This document shows positions 1 through 8,373 of a stretch of DNA of 64,000 nucleotides, one piece after another. Under the pieces are notes generated by a model. The model saw nothing but the letters and a program-made list of their open reading frames with translations, was not told the origin of the DNA and made no database searches. The translations under genes and the position numbers were made by a program. The stretch spans positions 1,426,001-1,490,000 of the forward strand of contig CAVRBO010000001.1 in NCBI GenBank assembly GCA_963719285.1. The letters are read 5' to 3'. How positions within the stretch are numbered: position 1 is the first letter of the stretch; every line of letters begins with the position of its first letter. The stretch comes from C-114 sp963719285 (GTDB taxonomy: Bacteria; Chloroflexota; Limnocylindria; Limnocylindrales; CSP1-4).

Positions 1-446
1 GCGGCGGCGAGCGTCTGGACGACGATCTCGCTCACTCGCCTGCCGTCGGCCCGACCGCGTGTCTGCGGCGCCAGCCAACCCATGACCTTGCCCATGTCGC
101 GCGCGGACGCGGCGCCGGTCGCCGCGATCGCCCTGCCGACGAGGCTCCGGATCTCGTCCTCGCTGAGTGCCTGGGGCAGGTACGCGGAGATGATCGCGAT
201 CTCCGCCTCCTCCTTGGTGGCGAGGTCCTCGCGACCGCCGTTCCGGAACGCCTCGACGGACTCGCGCCGGGTCTTGACCTCGCGCGCCAGCACGGCGAGG
301 AACTCGTCCTCGCCGAGGGGCCGCTGGTTCTTCTTGGCAAGGTTGTACGCCGCGTTCGTCACGAGGCGCAGCGTGTCGCGCCGCAGCGTGTCACCGGACC
401 GCATGGCTGCGGTCAGATCCTGCCGGAGGCGATCCTGGAGGGACAC
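1..446 (-). CDS. GatB/YqeY domain-containing protein (3' end outside window)
   Basis: The minus-strand frame opens at a GTG at 446 preceded by GAGGAG about nine bases upstream, and stays open to base 1, giving about 148 residues. The YqeY family is about 150 residues, so only the last few codons should be missing. The N-terminus (SLQDRLRQDLTAAMRSGD), the central EEAEIAIISAYLPQ and the DMGKVMGWL segment are family hallmarks. The domain is shared with the tRNA-binding tail of GatB. The role of the free-standing protein is not settled. It follows rpsU directly, the same pairing as rpsU-yqeY in Bacillus. The opposite-strand frames here are codon-bias shadows. Confidence 0.9.
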   Translation of the reverse strand, partial: MSLQDRLRQDLTAAMRSGDTLRRDTLRLVTNAAYNLAKKNQRPLGEDEFLAVLAREVKTRRESVEAFRNGGREDLATKEEAEIAIISAYLPQALSEDEIRSLVGRAIAATGAASARDMGKVMGWLAPQTRGRADGRRVSEIVVQTLAA

Positions 447-544
447 CGATGTGGCTCCTCGGGCGGGTCCGCCCTGCTGAGCTGTCGACCGGTCGGGATG
501 ACCGGCGCCAGGTTGTCGGTCGACCATCCGGCCGTCCTTCGACC

Positions 545-730
545 CTAGCTCTGCTGCGTGCGGGCGTTCTTCTTGCGCTTCGCTTCCTTGCGCTTCCGCT
601 TCACGCTCGGCTTCTCGTAGTGCTCGCGCCGGCGAGCCTCCGCGAGGATGCCGCTCTGCTGGATCTTCTTGTTGAAGCGGCGAAGGGCGCTTTCGAACGT
701 CTCGTTCTCACCCACTCGGACTTCTGCCAA
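545..730 (-). CDS. rpsU: 30S ribosomal protein S21
   Basis: This is a 61-residue small-subunit protein starting AEVRVGENETFESALRRFNK and ending in a very basic tail (KRKRKEAKRKKNART), both typical of bS21. I place the start at a TTG because a near-perfect Shine-Dalgarno sequence, GGAGGTGATC, lies six bases upstream. The frame is open to 823, but the extra residues do not resemble S21 and would run through the Shine-Dalgarno sequence. It precedes the YqeY gene on the same strand. S21 helps the 30S subunit in initiation near the anti-Shine-Dalgarno region of 16S rRNA, which fits the strong ribosome binding site. Confidence 0.93.
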   Translation of the reverse strand: MAEVRVGENETFESALRRFNKKIQQSGILAEARRREHYEKPSVKRKRKEAKRKKNARTQQS

Positions 731-922
731 TCGAGAGATCACCTCCCACGGCCGGGGATGCAGCGTTTCGCGCCTCGGGTCGGCCGACGGTCCCGTGGCG
801 GTCCGGCGAGCGTGCACGCACACTCGGCCGAAGGCTGGCGGAGTCTAGCCGAGGCCCGCCGACCGGTCAACCGACCGCGGACGGACCGCGAGCTCCGCGG
901 GATCGCCCCGCCGACACGTTCC

Positions 923-1186
923 TCAGCCGCCGGCGACGGCCGGGATCACGTGGATCGTGGCGCCCGACGAGACGGGCGTCGTCAACTCGGCCGGTTCGCC
1001 GTCGACGAACACGTTGATGTGCTCGCGGATGGCCGGCCCCGGCTCGAGGATACGGTCGGCGACCCCCGGCCAGGACGCGTCGAGCGCCGCGACGACCTCG
1101 GCCACGGTCGCGCCGTCCACGGCTGTCCGGCGCGGCAATCCGGGCAGGATCGCGGCGAGCGAGCGGGGCAGGATGACGAGCGCCAC
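923..1186 (-). CDS. MoaD/ThiS family ubiquitin-like sulfur-carrier protein
   Basis: The 87-residue product has the small beta-grasp layout: LPRRTAVDGATVAEVVAALDA, the conserved INVFVDGEP strand-turn, and the C-terminal AVAGG. The terminal Gly-Gly is the site that is adenylated and thiocarboxylated in MoaD, ThiS and CysO. The GTG start lies 13 bases after the stop of the upstream propeller gene, so the two are probably co-transcribed. No E1-like MoeB/ThiF, MoaE or thiazole genes are in the window, so the acceptor pathway cannot be inferred. The Shine-Dalgarno sequence is weak, so the exact start is uncertain. Confidence 0.8.
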   Translation of the reverse strand: MALVILPRSLAAILPGLPRRTAVDGATVAEVVAALDASWPGVADRILEPGPAIREHINVFVDGEPAELTTPVSSGATIHVIPAVAGG

Positions 1187-1199
1187 GTCGGCGGGCCGA

Positions 1200-2273
1200 T
1201 CAGGCCGGGACCCGGATCGCCTCGACCGACCAGATGGGCGGCAGGGTGGTGACGATCGGGTCCCAGTTGACGCCGCCGTCCGCCGAGCCGTAGAGCTGTC
1301 CCGTGCTCGTCCCGAAATAGACCCCCACCGGCTCGAGGTCGTCGTGGGCCATCGCTTCGCGCAGGACGCCGACGTACGCGTCGTGCTGCGGGAGCCCGGT
1401 GTCGCCCCGGATCCAGGTGTCGCCACCATCGTGGGTCCGCCACACCGCGGCCGCGCCGCCGGGCATGTACCGACCCTCCTCCGGCGGGGTCAGCGGGATG
1501 TTCCAGGCCGTCAGCGGATCGCGCGGATGGGCCGTCATCGCGAACCCGAACTCGGAGGGCAGCCCGGCCGTGATCTCTTCCCACGTCCGGCCGCCGTCGC
1601 TCGAGCGATAGACCCCGCAGTGGTTCTGCTGGTACAGCCGCTCCTCGTCGACGGCCATGACCAGCTTGTGGACGCACTGGCCGGTCTCCGGATACGGGTC
1701 GGGCAGGAAGCACGCCCGGACGGAGCTGTTGCGAGGCTCCCAGGTGGTGCCGCCGTCCCGTGTCTCGAATGTGCCGACCGACGAGATGGCCACCCACATC
1801 CGGTCGCGGTCCGTGGGGTGCGGCACGATCGAGTGGAGGATGAGGCCGCCGGCCCCGGGCGTCCAGGTGGGTGCGGAGGGATGGTTGCGGAGGCCCTCCA
1901 CGTGCGCCCAGGTCTGGCCCCGATCCTCGCTCCGGAAGAGCCCGGCCGGGCCGACCCCGGCGAACAGCGACCCGTTGGACGCGGTGACGTTCCAGACGGC
2001 CGTGATCTTCGGGCCGTCGTCGCCGTATGTCAGGCCCTCGCTCGACTGGGTCCAGGTCGCACCCAGGTCGTCGCTCCGGAAGACCGTCGGCCCGTACCAG
2101 GAGCTGCCGCCTCCCGCGTACAACGTGCCCGTCTTCGGATCGACATTGATGTCCTGGATCGGCCAGCCGTCGCACAGCGGTCCACTGACCTGCCATGCCC
2201 GCCGGCTCTGGTCCGATCCGACGATGAACGCGCCCTTCTTGGTGCCCACGAGGAGCAGGATCCTGTCGGCCAT
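1200..2273 (-). CDS. BNR/Asp-box beta-propeller (sortilin/exo-sialidase-like) protein
   Basis: The 357-residue product has a series of Asp-box motifs (S-x-D-x-G-x-x-W): FRSDDLGATW, FRSEDRGQTW, ETRDGGTTW, YRSSDGGRTW, RTHDGGDTW and SADGGVNW. These mark the blades of a sialidase/sortilin-type propeller. There is no signal peptide; the start MADRILLLVGTKKGAFI looks cytoplasmic. The ATG start is supported by GGAGGAACC directly upstream. Catalytic sialidase residues are not evident, so enzyme activity should not be assumed. It is followed after 13 bases by the MoaD-like gene. Confidence 0.85.
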   Translation of the reverse strand: MADRILLLVGTKKGAFIVGSDQSRRAWQVSGPLCDGWPIQDINVDPKTGTLYAGGGSSWYGPTVFRSDDLGATWTQSSEGLTYGDDGPKITAVWNVTASNGSLFAGVGPAGLFRSEDRGQTWAHVEGLRNHPSAPTWTPGAGGLILHSIVPHPTDRDRMWVAISSVGTFETRDGGTTWEPRNSSVRACFLPDPYPETGQCVHKLVMAVDEERLYQQNHCGVYRSSDGGRTWEEITAGLPSEFGFAMTAHPRDPLTAWNIPLTPPEEGRYMPGGAAAVWRTHDGGDTWIRGDTGLPQHDAYVGVLREAMAHDDLEPVGVYFGTSTGQLYGSADGGVNWDPIVTTLPPIWSVEAIRVPA

Positions 2274-2302
2274 CGGTTCCTCCAGATGTGATCGGCAACA
2301 GC

Positions 2303-3031
2303 CTAGCGCGCGGGAGGCTCCGCCGATGGGCCCTCGGTACGGGCCTGCGTCGGGCTAGCAGCGAGGGCCTGCGCGGACCGTGCCCACCATAGTTCGATGG
2401 CCGTTTTGGCCAGCACCATCGCCACGAGGAAGCCGACCGGGGCACCGATGAGCGCGGTCCCGACACCACCCAGGGCGATGGCGCCGAGGAGCACGAGCGG
2501 ACGCGCGAACGGGGGCCGGCTCAGGTCGAGCAGGCTGTCGGTCAGGTAGCGTTCCCCGTGGATGTAGTCGTGCCAGTACGCGAAGGCGTGCCAGAAGACG
2601 AGGCTGAGGACGGCGGCCACGATCGACCCGACCGGGACCCCGGTGAACCCGGTCGCGCTCGCGCCCTGGTAGAAGCCACCATTGACGATCTGGACGACGA
2701 CCATCCCGAGGATCGCCCAGAACCCGAGGTAGACGGCGAGCCAGGCCGAGACGTAGAGCCAACCGCCCGAGACGCGCCTGGCGGCGGCCCGCCCCTCCGC
2801 GGCCAGGTCCATCCGCGGCCCGGCCGGACGACGTCGCGGGACCGGCGCCCCGGTGCCTGCCCCGCCGAGGTCGATCGCGGCGCGGATCTTCAGGGCGCCG
2901 ATCGCCCCCACCACGGCCGTCTCGATCCAGTACACGAGCAGGATCTGGGGAAGGCTCCACCCCCAGGCGAGCACGCCGACGAGCGGAACGAGGTTCCCCG
3001 CACCCACGAGCAGGCCATCGAGGACGGACAT
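2303..3031 (-). CDS. DUF6498-type integral membrane protein
   Basis: The product is about 242 residues with several hydrophobic segments (LVPLVGVLAWGW; QILLVYWIETAVVGAIGALKI; a pair around AVYLGFWAILGMVVVQIV; a C-terminal hydrophobic pair). The LLVYWIE...GAIGALKI region matches my memory of DUF6498 proteins. An alternative TTG start lies 36 bases upstream (3067). I prefer the ATG because the upstream residues are not hydrophobic or conserved-looking. It faces the acyl-CoA ligase gene divergently. Function unknown. Confidence 0.7.
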   Translation of the reverse strand: MSVLDGLLVGAGNLVPLVGVLAWGWSLPQILLVYWIETAVVGAIGALKIRAAIDLGGAGTGAPVPRRRPAGPRMDLAAEGRAAARRVSGGWLYVSAWLAVYLGFWAILGMVVVQIVNGGFYQGASATGFTGVPVGSIVAAVLSLVFWHAFAYWHDYIHGERYLTDSLLDLSRPPFARPLVLLGAIALGGVGTALIGAPVGFLVAMVLAKTAIELWWARSAQALAASPTQARTEGPSAEPPAR

Positions 3032-3120
3032 GCGCGCAGCGTGGCCGCATCCGACGCCCCGGGTCAAGACCGGCGTCGATAGGCCCCGTCCGGAGCCCGC
3101 GGCACGGTAGGCTGTCGTTG

Positions 3121-4788
3121 ATGGATTCGATCCTCGACATCCTCGACGGCGCCGTCGCCCGCGGCGCCGACCGACCCGCGCTGCGGATCGTCAGGGACGA
3201 CGGAGCGGACGAGACGTGGTCGTTCCGCGAACTGGGCCTGCGCAGCCGGTGCGCGGCGTGGCGGCTGCGGGCCCTCGGGCTCGGCCCCGGCGAGCGGCTC
3301 CTCACCTGGTCGCCCTCGGCGCCCGAGCTGCCGGCCGTCTATTTCGGGGCGATGCTCGCCGGCCTCGTCCTCGTGCCGCTCGACCTGCGGATGGCGCCCG
3401 ATGCCATCGAGCGGATCGCGGCACGGGCGGAGGCGCGCCACCTGGCCCTGGGGACCGGTCGCGATGCGCCGGATCCGCGCGAGGCGCGCCTGGAGACGCT
3501 GCCCACGACGACGGTCGACCGGCTCGCCGCCCCGCCCGATGCCACGTTCCCGGCCGACTGGGAGGTACAGCTCGCGGCGTGGCCACGACCCGCGACGGAC
3601 GATCTGTTCGAGCTCGTCTTCACCTCGGGCACGACCGGCAATCCCAAGGGGGTCATGCTCAGCCACGGCAACGTGCTCGCGACGATCGCCGCGATCTACA
3701 AGGTCATCCCGCCGCTCGAGCACCGGATCGTCTCGCTCCTGCCGCTGTCGCACCTCCTGGAGCAGATCGTCGGCCTGTACTACGCGCTCGACGTCCTGGC
3801 CGACATCCGGTACGTCCGCAGTCGCAACCCGCGGGTCATCTTCGAGGCCATCCGCGACCATCACACGACCTCGATGATCCTCGTACCCCAGGTCCTCGAC
3901 CTGTTCTGGTCGTCGATCGAGCGCGAGGTCGAGAAGTCGGGCCGGGCCCGGAGCTTCGAACGGCTGCGCTCGATCTCCCGACACCTGCCGTACGCCGTGA
4001 GACGACGCCTCTTCCGCCAGGTGCACACGCGCTTCGGCGGAGGTCTGCGTCTCCTGGTCTCGACCGCCGCGTTCCTGCCGCCGGTCCTGCAGCAGGCGTG
4101 GGAGGACCTCGGGGTCGTCGTCATCCAGGGCTACGGCTCGACCGAGTGCGGGTTCGCGACGTGCACCACCCGCGAGGACCACGGCCTGGGAACGGTGGGC
4201 CGGTCCGTGCCGCCGGTCGAGGTCCGGCTCGCCGACGACGGCGAGATCCTGGTGAAGGGACCGAACGTCTTCCGCGGCTACTGGCACGACGAGCCGGCGA
4301 CCGCCGCCGCGCTCTCCCCGGACGGCTGGTACCGGACGGGCGACATCGGCCGGTTCGACGCCGACGGCCGGCTCATCCTCATGGGCCGGAACAAGGACAT
4401 CATCGTGCTGCCCAACGGTTTCAACGTGTACCCCGAGGACATCGAGAACGCGCTCCGCGTGGCCGGCATCCGCGACTCGGTCGTGGTCGAGACCAGGCCG
4501 GGCCGGATCGAGGCCGTCGTTCTCGCCCCCGACTCGCACGGGCTGCCGCAGGGTGGGGACGTCCCGGCCGCCGTGGCGTCGGCGGAGGACCCGGTGCTCG
4601 TGCGCGACCGGATCGAGGCGAACATCAAGGCCGCCAACCAGCGGCTCGCCGTACACCAGCGCGTCGCCGGCTGGCGCCTGTGGCCCGACGCCGACTTCCC
4701 GCGTACGCATACGCTCAAGGTCAAGCGCGACCTCATCCGCGCCTGGGCCGCCGTCGACGAACCCCTCCCCGTCCGCCAGGACGCCTAG
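3121..4788 (+). CDS. AMP-dependent acyl-CoA synthetase/ligase
   Basis: The 555-residue ANL-superfamily enzyme should activate a fatty or aromatic acid to its acyl-AMP and then its CoA thioester. The P-loop-like motif FTSGTTGNPKGVMLSH begins near residue 167, the adenine-binding YGSTECG near 338, and the hinge YRTGDIG near 404, followed by GRNKDIIVLPNGFNVYPEDIE. The LSHLLEQIVGLYYAL segment resembles long-chain fatty acyl-CoA synthetases. A TAGGCT hexamer sits seven bases before the ATG with no Shine-Dalgarno sequence, so the mRNA may be leaderless. Its stop overlaps the stop of the convergent lipoprotein gene in a shared CTAG. The substrate cannot be told from the sequence. Confidence 0.9.
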   Translation: MDSILDILDGAVARGADRPALRIVRDDGADETWSFRELGLRSRCAAWRLRALGLGPGERLLTWSPSAPELPAVYFGAMLAGLVLVPLDLRMAPDAIERIAARAEARHLALGTGRDAPDPREARLETLPTTTVDRLAAPPDATFPADWEVQLAAWPRPATDDLFELVFTSGTTGNPKGVMLSHGNVLATIAAIYKVIPPLEHRIVSLLPLSHLLEQIVGLYYALDVLADIRYVRSRNPRVIFEAIRDHHTTSMILVPQVLDLFWSSIEREVEKSGRARSFERLRSISRHLPYAVRRRLFRQVHTRFGGGLRLLVSTAAFLPPVLQQAWEDLGVVVIQGYGSTECGFATCTTREDHGLGTVGRSVPPVEVRLADDGEILVKGPNVFRGYWHDEPATAAALSPDGWYRTGDIGRFDADGRLILMGRNKDIIVLPNGFNVYPEDIENALRVAGIRDSVVVETRPGRIEAVVLAPDSHGLPQGGDVPAAVASAEDPVLVRDRIEANIKAANQRLAVHQRVAGWRLWPDADFPRTHTLKVKRDLIRAWAAVDEPLPVRQDA

Positions 4789-5345
4789 CGCGGGATCGGG
4801 ACCTCGATGCCGACCGTGGCGAGGTCGGTCGCGATCCCGGCGGCGAGAGGGTCGGTCGAGTTGGCGGGCGACCAGCTGTATACGATGACCGTGGCGTCGA
4901 CCTGGCGGATGACCGATTGCGTATCCGGCGGGAACTGGATCCTGCCGGGACCACTGCCGATGTAGGCAGCCTGGTCGCGCGCCGCCGTGGCGGCGGCGGC
5001 GGCGTCGCGGAACGCGTAGACGACCAGGAAGCCGTGGATCGGGTCCGCCGGCAGGACGACCTGGAAGACGCCCCGCGACGCCCCGGTCATCGATGGCGAC
5101 TCGGGTGGCCGGAATGGCTGGCTCGCGTCCTGGAGCGTGAGCCCATCGCGGCCGAGCGCGTCCGCGATGAGCCGACGCGTGTCGGCGACCTGGGGCGGGT
5201 ACGACGCGGCGGCACTCGGGGCCGGGGGAAGCGTCACCCGGGTTGCCGCGACGCCGCAGGCGACGAGGACCACCGACAGCCCGACGATGGCGACCAGGCG
5301 CACGCCAGGCGCGATCGCCCGCCCGACCGACCGACCCGGGTTCAT
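4785..5345 (-). CDS. putative lipoprotein
   Basis: The 186-residue protein has a type II signal peptide: hydrophobic LVAIVGLSVVLVAC with the lipobox cysteine at residue 30. The mature part has a conserved-looking core (VVLPADPIHGFLVVYAF) and an alanine-rich helix but no domain I recognise. The ATG lies in an ATGA overlap with the stop of the upstream HIT gene, implying translational coupling. The frame remains open far upstream, but that part is the antisense-like shadow of the HIT gene. Function unknown. Confidence 0.75.
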   Translation of the reverse strand: MNPGRSVGRAIAPGVRLVAIVGLSVVLVACGVAATRVTLPPAPSAAASYPPQVADTRRLIADALGRDGLTLQDASQPFRPPESPSMTGASRGVFQVVLPADPIHGFLVVYAFRDAAAAATAARDQAAYIGSGPGRIQFPPDTQSVIRQVDATVIVYSWSPANSTDPLAAGIATDLATVGIEVPIPR

Positions 5346-5689
5346 CCAGGCGGCCAGCTGAACGGCCGACCGCCCATCAGGTGGAAGTGGAGGTGGTCGA
5401 CGGTCTGGCCGCCCCACGCGCCGATGTTCGTCACCAGCCGGTACCCGCCGTCCGCGATCCCCTCCGAGCGCGCGATCGAGGCAGCGACCGCGAGCAGGTG
5501 GCCCACCAGGGGCGCGTCCTCGTCGGTGAGCGCCGCAGCCGAGGCGATATGCGCGCGGGGCACGATCAGGATGTGGGTCGGCGCCCGGGGCGCGATGTCG
5601 CGGAAGGCGACGACGCGATCGTCGGCGAAGACCTGGGTCGACGGGACCTCCCCCGTCGCGATCGCGCAGAAGAGGCACTCGTTCAGCAT
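5342..5689 (-). CDS. HIT family hydrolase
   Basis: The 115-residue protein has the histidine-triad signature HLHFH at residues 99-103, preceded by TNIGAWGGQTVD, and an N-terminal CLFCAIATGEVPS typical of Hint/PKCI-like HIT proteins. These hydrolyse nucleoside phosphoramidates or dinucleotides through the central histidine. It is coupled by ATGA to the lipoprotein gene. It sits downstream of dnaJ-prmA, a neighbourhood where HIT genes commonly occur. Confidence 0.9.
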   Translation of the reverse strand: MLNECLFCAIATGEVPSTQVFADDRVVAFRDIAPRAPTHILIVPRAHIASAAALTDEDAPLVGHLLAVAASIARSEGIADGGYRLVTNIGAWGGQTVDHLHFHLMGGRPFSWPPG

Positions 5690-5708
5690 CGGACCGTCGT
5701 ACGGTGGC

Positions 5709-6167
5709 TCACCACAGGGCGGGCTTCGTGCTCATGAGCCAGCCGATCGCGCCGATGAGCCCGGCCATCGCGTACGAGACGTAGCGCTGCCGGCGGGCGA
5801 GGGCCGCCCAGGCACGATCGTCCGGCCGCCACGACGCGCCGAGGAGCCGCCGCAGGTTCGGGCGCTGGATGACGACCGCGACGGCCAGGTTGAGGCCGTA
5901 GATCGCGAGGGCCACGAGGAGCCACGGCTGCTGGAGCAGGGTGACCCCGAGCGACCAGACGAGCAGGACTCCCGTCAGCGCGAGTGCCCCGCCGATGAGG
6001 ATCGTGCCCGTCCCCTGCATCGCCAGGAGTCCGGCGGTGACCCGCCGCGGCGCGCGCTCCTGGCCGCGTGAACCCGTCCGCAGCGCGAACGGCAGGAGCA
6101 CGGACGGCAGGAAGACGCTGATCGCCAGCGCGATGTGGAGCACGAGCAGGACGGGGAACCAGGACAT
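5709..6167 (-). CDS. four-helix integral membrane protein (DUF2269-like)
   Basis: The 152-residue protein has four hydrophobic stretches: PVLLVLHIALAISVFLPSVLL, GTILIGGALALTGVLLVWSLGV, PWLLVALAIYGLNLAVAVVI and VSYAMAGLIGAIGWLMS. The first helix carries a histidine in the LHIALAISVF context, as in small predicted integral membrane proteins of the DUF2269/CopD-like group. It lies 42 bases after prmA and 20 before HIT on the same strand, so it probably belongs to the dnaJ-prmA transcript. Function unknown; the family label is tentative. Confidence 0.7.
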   Translation of the reverse strand: MSWFPVLLVLHIALAISVFLPSVLLPFALRTGSRGQERAPRRVTAGLLAMQGTGTILIGGALALTGVLLVWSLGVTLLQQPWLLVALAIYGLNLAVAVVIQRPNLRRLLGASWRPDDRAWAALARRQRYVSYAMAGLIGAIGWLMSTKPALW

Positions 6168-6209
6168 CGCGGCCGATCGTAGCAGCGCCGGCCCCCATGG
6201 GCGCGAACC

Positions 6210-7241
6210 CTAGCGCGGACCCTCGTCGCGCACCGCGGTGAGGGCGACCCAGTCGGCCTCCACGGCACGATCCACGACGCGCAGGCCGACCGCCGAGAGC
6301 GCGTCACGTACCTCGGGCTCGCGGTCGATGAAGATGCCCGACGCGAGGAGCGCGCCGCCGGGTCGCAGCTCGTCGCGCAGCAGCCCGGCTAGCGCCACGA
6401 GGACCGACGCGATGAGGTTCGCGCACACGACGTCGAACGCTCGCTCGCCGGACGGCAGGCTTCCGGGGCGCACGGTCAACCGCCGGACGACGTGGTTCCG
6501 GCGGGCGTTCGCCCTCGACGCGTCGACCGCGATCGGGTCGGGGTCCACGCCAACGAGCTCGCCCGCCCCGAACAGCCCGGCGGCGATCGCCAGGATCCCG
6601 GAGCCGATGCCCACGTCGAGGACGCGCGCGCTACCGTCCGCGGCCGAGCCGCGGGCCAGGCGGCCCTCGTCGGCCAGGCGCTCGAGGCCCTCGAGGCAGA
6701 GCCTGGTGGTCGGGTGGAGGCCCGTCCCGAACGCCATCCCCGGGTCGAGCGCGAGGACGATCTCGCCCGGGGCGCGCCGGTGGCGACGCCAGGTCGGCTT
6801 GATGACGACCCGCCGACCGACATGGAGGACCGGGAAGAACGCCTTCCAGGCCTGTGCCCAGTCGGCCTCGTGGACGACCCGGGTCGTCAGGTCGCCGATG
6901 GGCCGGAGGCCGAAGGCCTGGAGGTGACCGAGCGCGGTGCGCGCGGCGGCGACCGCCTCCCGGATCGCGCGTGGGTCGTGGCCGGGCAGGTAGGCCCGCA
7001 CGGTCGCCGGGAGGGACGGGTCGACGGTCGCGGCCAGCCCCTCCTCGATGAGCGCGAACCCGGGCTCCACGCTCGTGCCGCCCGGGGCGTAGCGACCCAG
7101 GATCTCGCTGACCGCCTCGACGGCCTCGAGATCGGCCACGACCGACAGCTCGACCCATGCCCCCTCACCGGACGTGCCATCGTCGTCGGGGAGCGGCGGG
7201 TCCTCCGGGCGTGGCCCGTCGTCCGGTCGGTCGCGGCCCAC
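6210..7241 (-). CDS. prmA: ribosomal protein L11 methyltransferase
   Basis: The 343-residue class I SAM-dependent methyltransferase trimethylates ribosomal protein L11. An N-terminal PrmA domain (WVELSVVADLEAVEAVSEIL) precedes the catalytic domain, with GMAFGTGLHPTT, motif I VLDVGIGSGILAIAA, acidic GVDPDPIAV and the CANLIA motif. I take the GTG one base after the dnaJ stop (TGAGGTG). The frame stays open into dnaJ, but using an upstream start would need a 78-base overlap. The first 27 residues are Asp/Pro/Arg-rich and poorly conserved. dnaJ-prmA adjacency is widely conserved. Confidence 0.93.
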   Translation of the reverse strand: MGRDRPDDGPRPEDPPLPDDDGTSGEGAWVELSVVADLEAVEAVSEILGRYAPGGTSVEPGFALIEEGLAATVDPSLPATVRAYLPGHDPRAIREAVAAARTALGHLQAFGLRPIGDLTTRVVHEADWAQAWKAFFPVLHVGRRVVIKPTWRRHRRAPGEIVLALDPGMAFGTGLHPTTRLCLEGLERLADEGRLARGSAADGSARVLDVGIGSGILAIAAGLFGAGELVGVDPDPIAVDASRANARRNHVVRRLTVRPGSLPSGERAFDVVCANLIASVLVALAGLLRDELRPGGALLASGIFIDREPEVRDALSAVGLRVVDRAVEADWVALTAVRDEGPR

Positions 7242-7242
7242 C

Positions 7243-8361
7243 TCAGCCGAGCTTGTCGCGGACGCGGTCGATGATCCCCTCGTGGCCGCGCCCGACCTCC
7301 TCGCCGGAGGCTTCGGCATACGCCTCGAGCGCCAGGCGCTGGTCCTTGCTGAGCTTGGCCGGGACGTTCACCCGCACGAAGACGTGGAGGTCGCCCTTCG
7401 AGCCGGTCCGGCGCAGGTGTGGCACGCCACGGCCGCGCAGGCGCAGCTCGGTGCCCGGCTGGGTGCCCGGCTTGATCTCGATCTCCTCGTCCCCGTCGAC
7501 CGTGGGGACGCGGGCGCGCATGCCCAGGGCGGCCTGGGCGATCGAGACGTCGAGCTCGTAATAGAGCTCCGTGCCTTCGCGCTTGAGTTCCGCGTGAGGC
7601 GCCACGTGGACCGCGACGTACAGGTTGCCGGGCGGGCCGCCACGGGGGCCCACCTCGCCCTCGCCGGACAGGCGGACCTGGTGGCCCTCGTCGATGCCGG
7701 CCGGGATCGACACGCGGATCTTCTTGCGCCGCTCCGTGCGGCCCTCGCCGTGGCATGTCTCGCAGGGATCCTCGACGATCCGGCCCTCGCCCCGGCAGCG
7801 CGGGCAGGCGCTGACGTTGACCATCTGGCCGAGCATCGTCTGACGGACCGAGCGGACCTCGCCGCGGCCCTGGCATTGCGGGCAGGTCGTCGCCTGCGTG
7901 CCGGGCTTCGCTCCGCTGCCGGAGCAGGTCGCGCAGCGGTCGAGGACCGGGAACTCGATCTCGGTCTCCAGGCCGTGGATCGCCTCCTCGAACGTGAGAC
8001 GGAGGTCGTAGCGCAGGTCGCTCCCGACGGCCGGACGGCCGTGACGGGCCCCCGCCCCGGCGCCGCTGCCGCCGAAGAACGCGTCGAAGATGTCGCCGAA
8101 GCCCGAGAACGCCCCGAACCCGCCGTCGCCGGCGCCGCCGAGCCCGGCCTTGCCGAACATGTCGTAGGTCTGGCGGCGCTGCGGGTCGGAGAGGACCTGG
8201 TAGGCCTCGTTGATCTCCTTGAACCGGGCGTCCGCCGTCGCGTCCTGGTTCACGTCCGGATGCCAGCGCTGGGCCAGCTTCCGGTAAGCGCTCTTGACCT
8301 CGGCCTCCGTCGCCCCACGGGCGAGGCCGAGCACCTCGTAGTAGTCGCGCTCCGTCACCAT
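7243..8361 (-). CDS. dnaJ: molecular chaperone DnaJ
   Basis: The 372-residue type I Hsp40 stimulates DnaK ATPase and delivers unfolded clients. The J domain has HPD at residues 34-36. A Gly/Phe-rich linker (GGFGAFSGFGDIFDAFFGG) follows. The zinc region has four CxxCxGxG modules (CATCSGSG, CPQCQGRG, CPRCRGEG, CETCHGEG), then the two C-terminal substrate-binding domains. It is detached from hrcA-grpE-dnaK by about 7 kb of unrelated genes and I see no CIRCE in front of it, so its control may differ from that of dnaK. It is followed by prmA. Confidence 0.97.
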   Translation of the reverse strand: MVTERDYYEVLGLARGATEAEVKSAYRKLAQRWHPDVNQDATADARFKEINEAYQVLSDPQRRQTYDMFGKAGLGGAGDGGFGAFSGFGDIFDAFFGGSGAGAGARHGRPAVGSDLRYDLRLTFEEAIHGLETEIEFPVLDRCATCSGSGAKPGTQATTCPQCQGRGEVRSVRQTMLGQMVNVSACPRCRGEGRIVEDPCETCHGEGRTERRKKIRVSIPAGIDEGHQVRLSGEGEVGPRGGPPGNLYVAVHVAPHAELKREGTELYYELDVSIAQAALGMRARVPTVDGDEEIEIKPGTQPGTELRLRGRGVPHLRRTGSKGDLHVFVRVNVPAKLSKDQRLALEAYAEASGEEVGRGHEGIIDRVRDKLG

Positions 8362-8373
8362 CGTCCGGGAAGT

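Noticed and set aside
3216..6071. 951-codon plus-strand frame across the acyl-CoA ligase and following genes
   Set aside because: Arg/Pro-rich shadow frame. It crosses four real genes on both strands.
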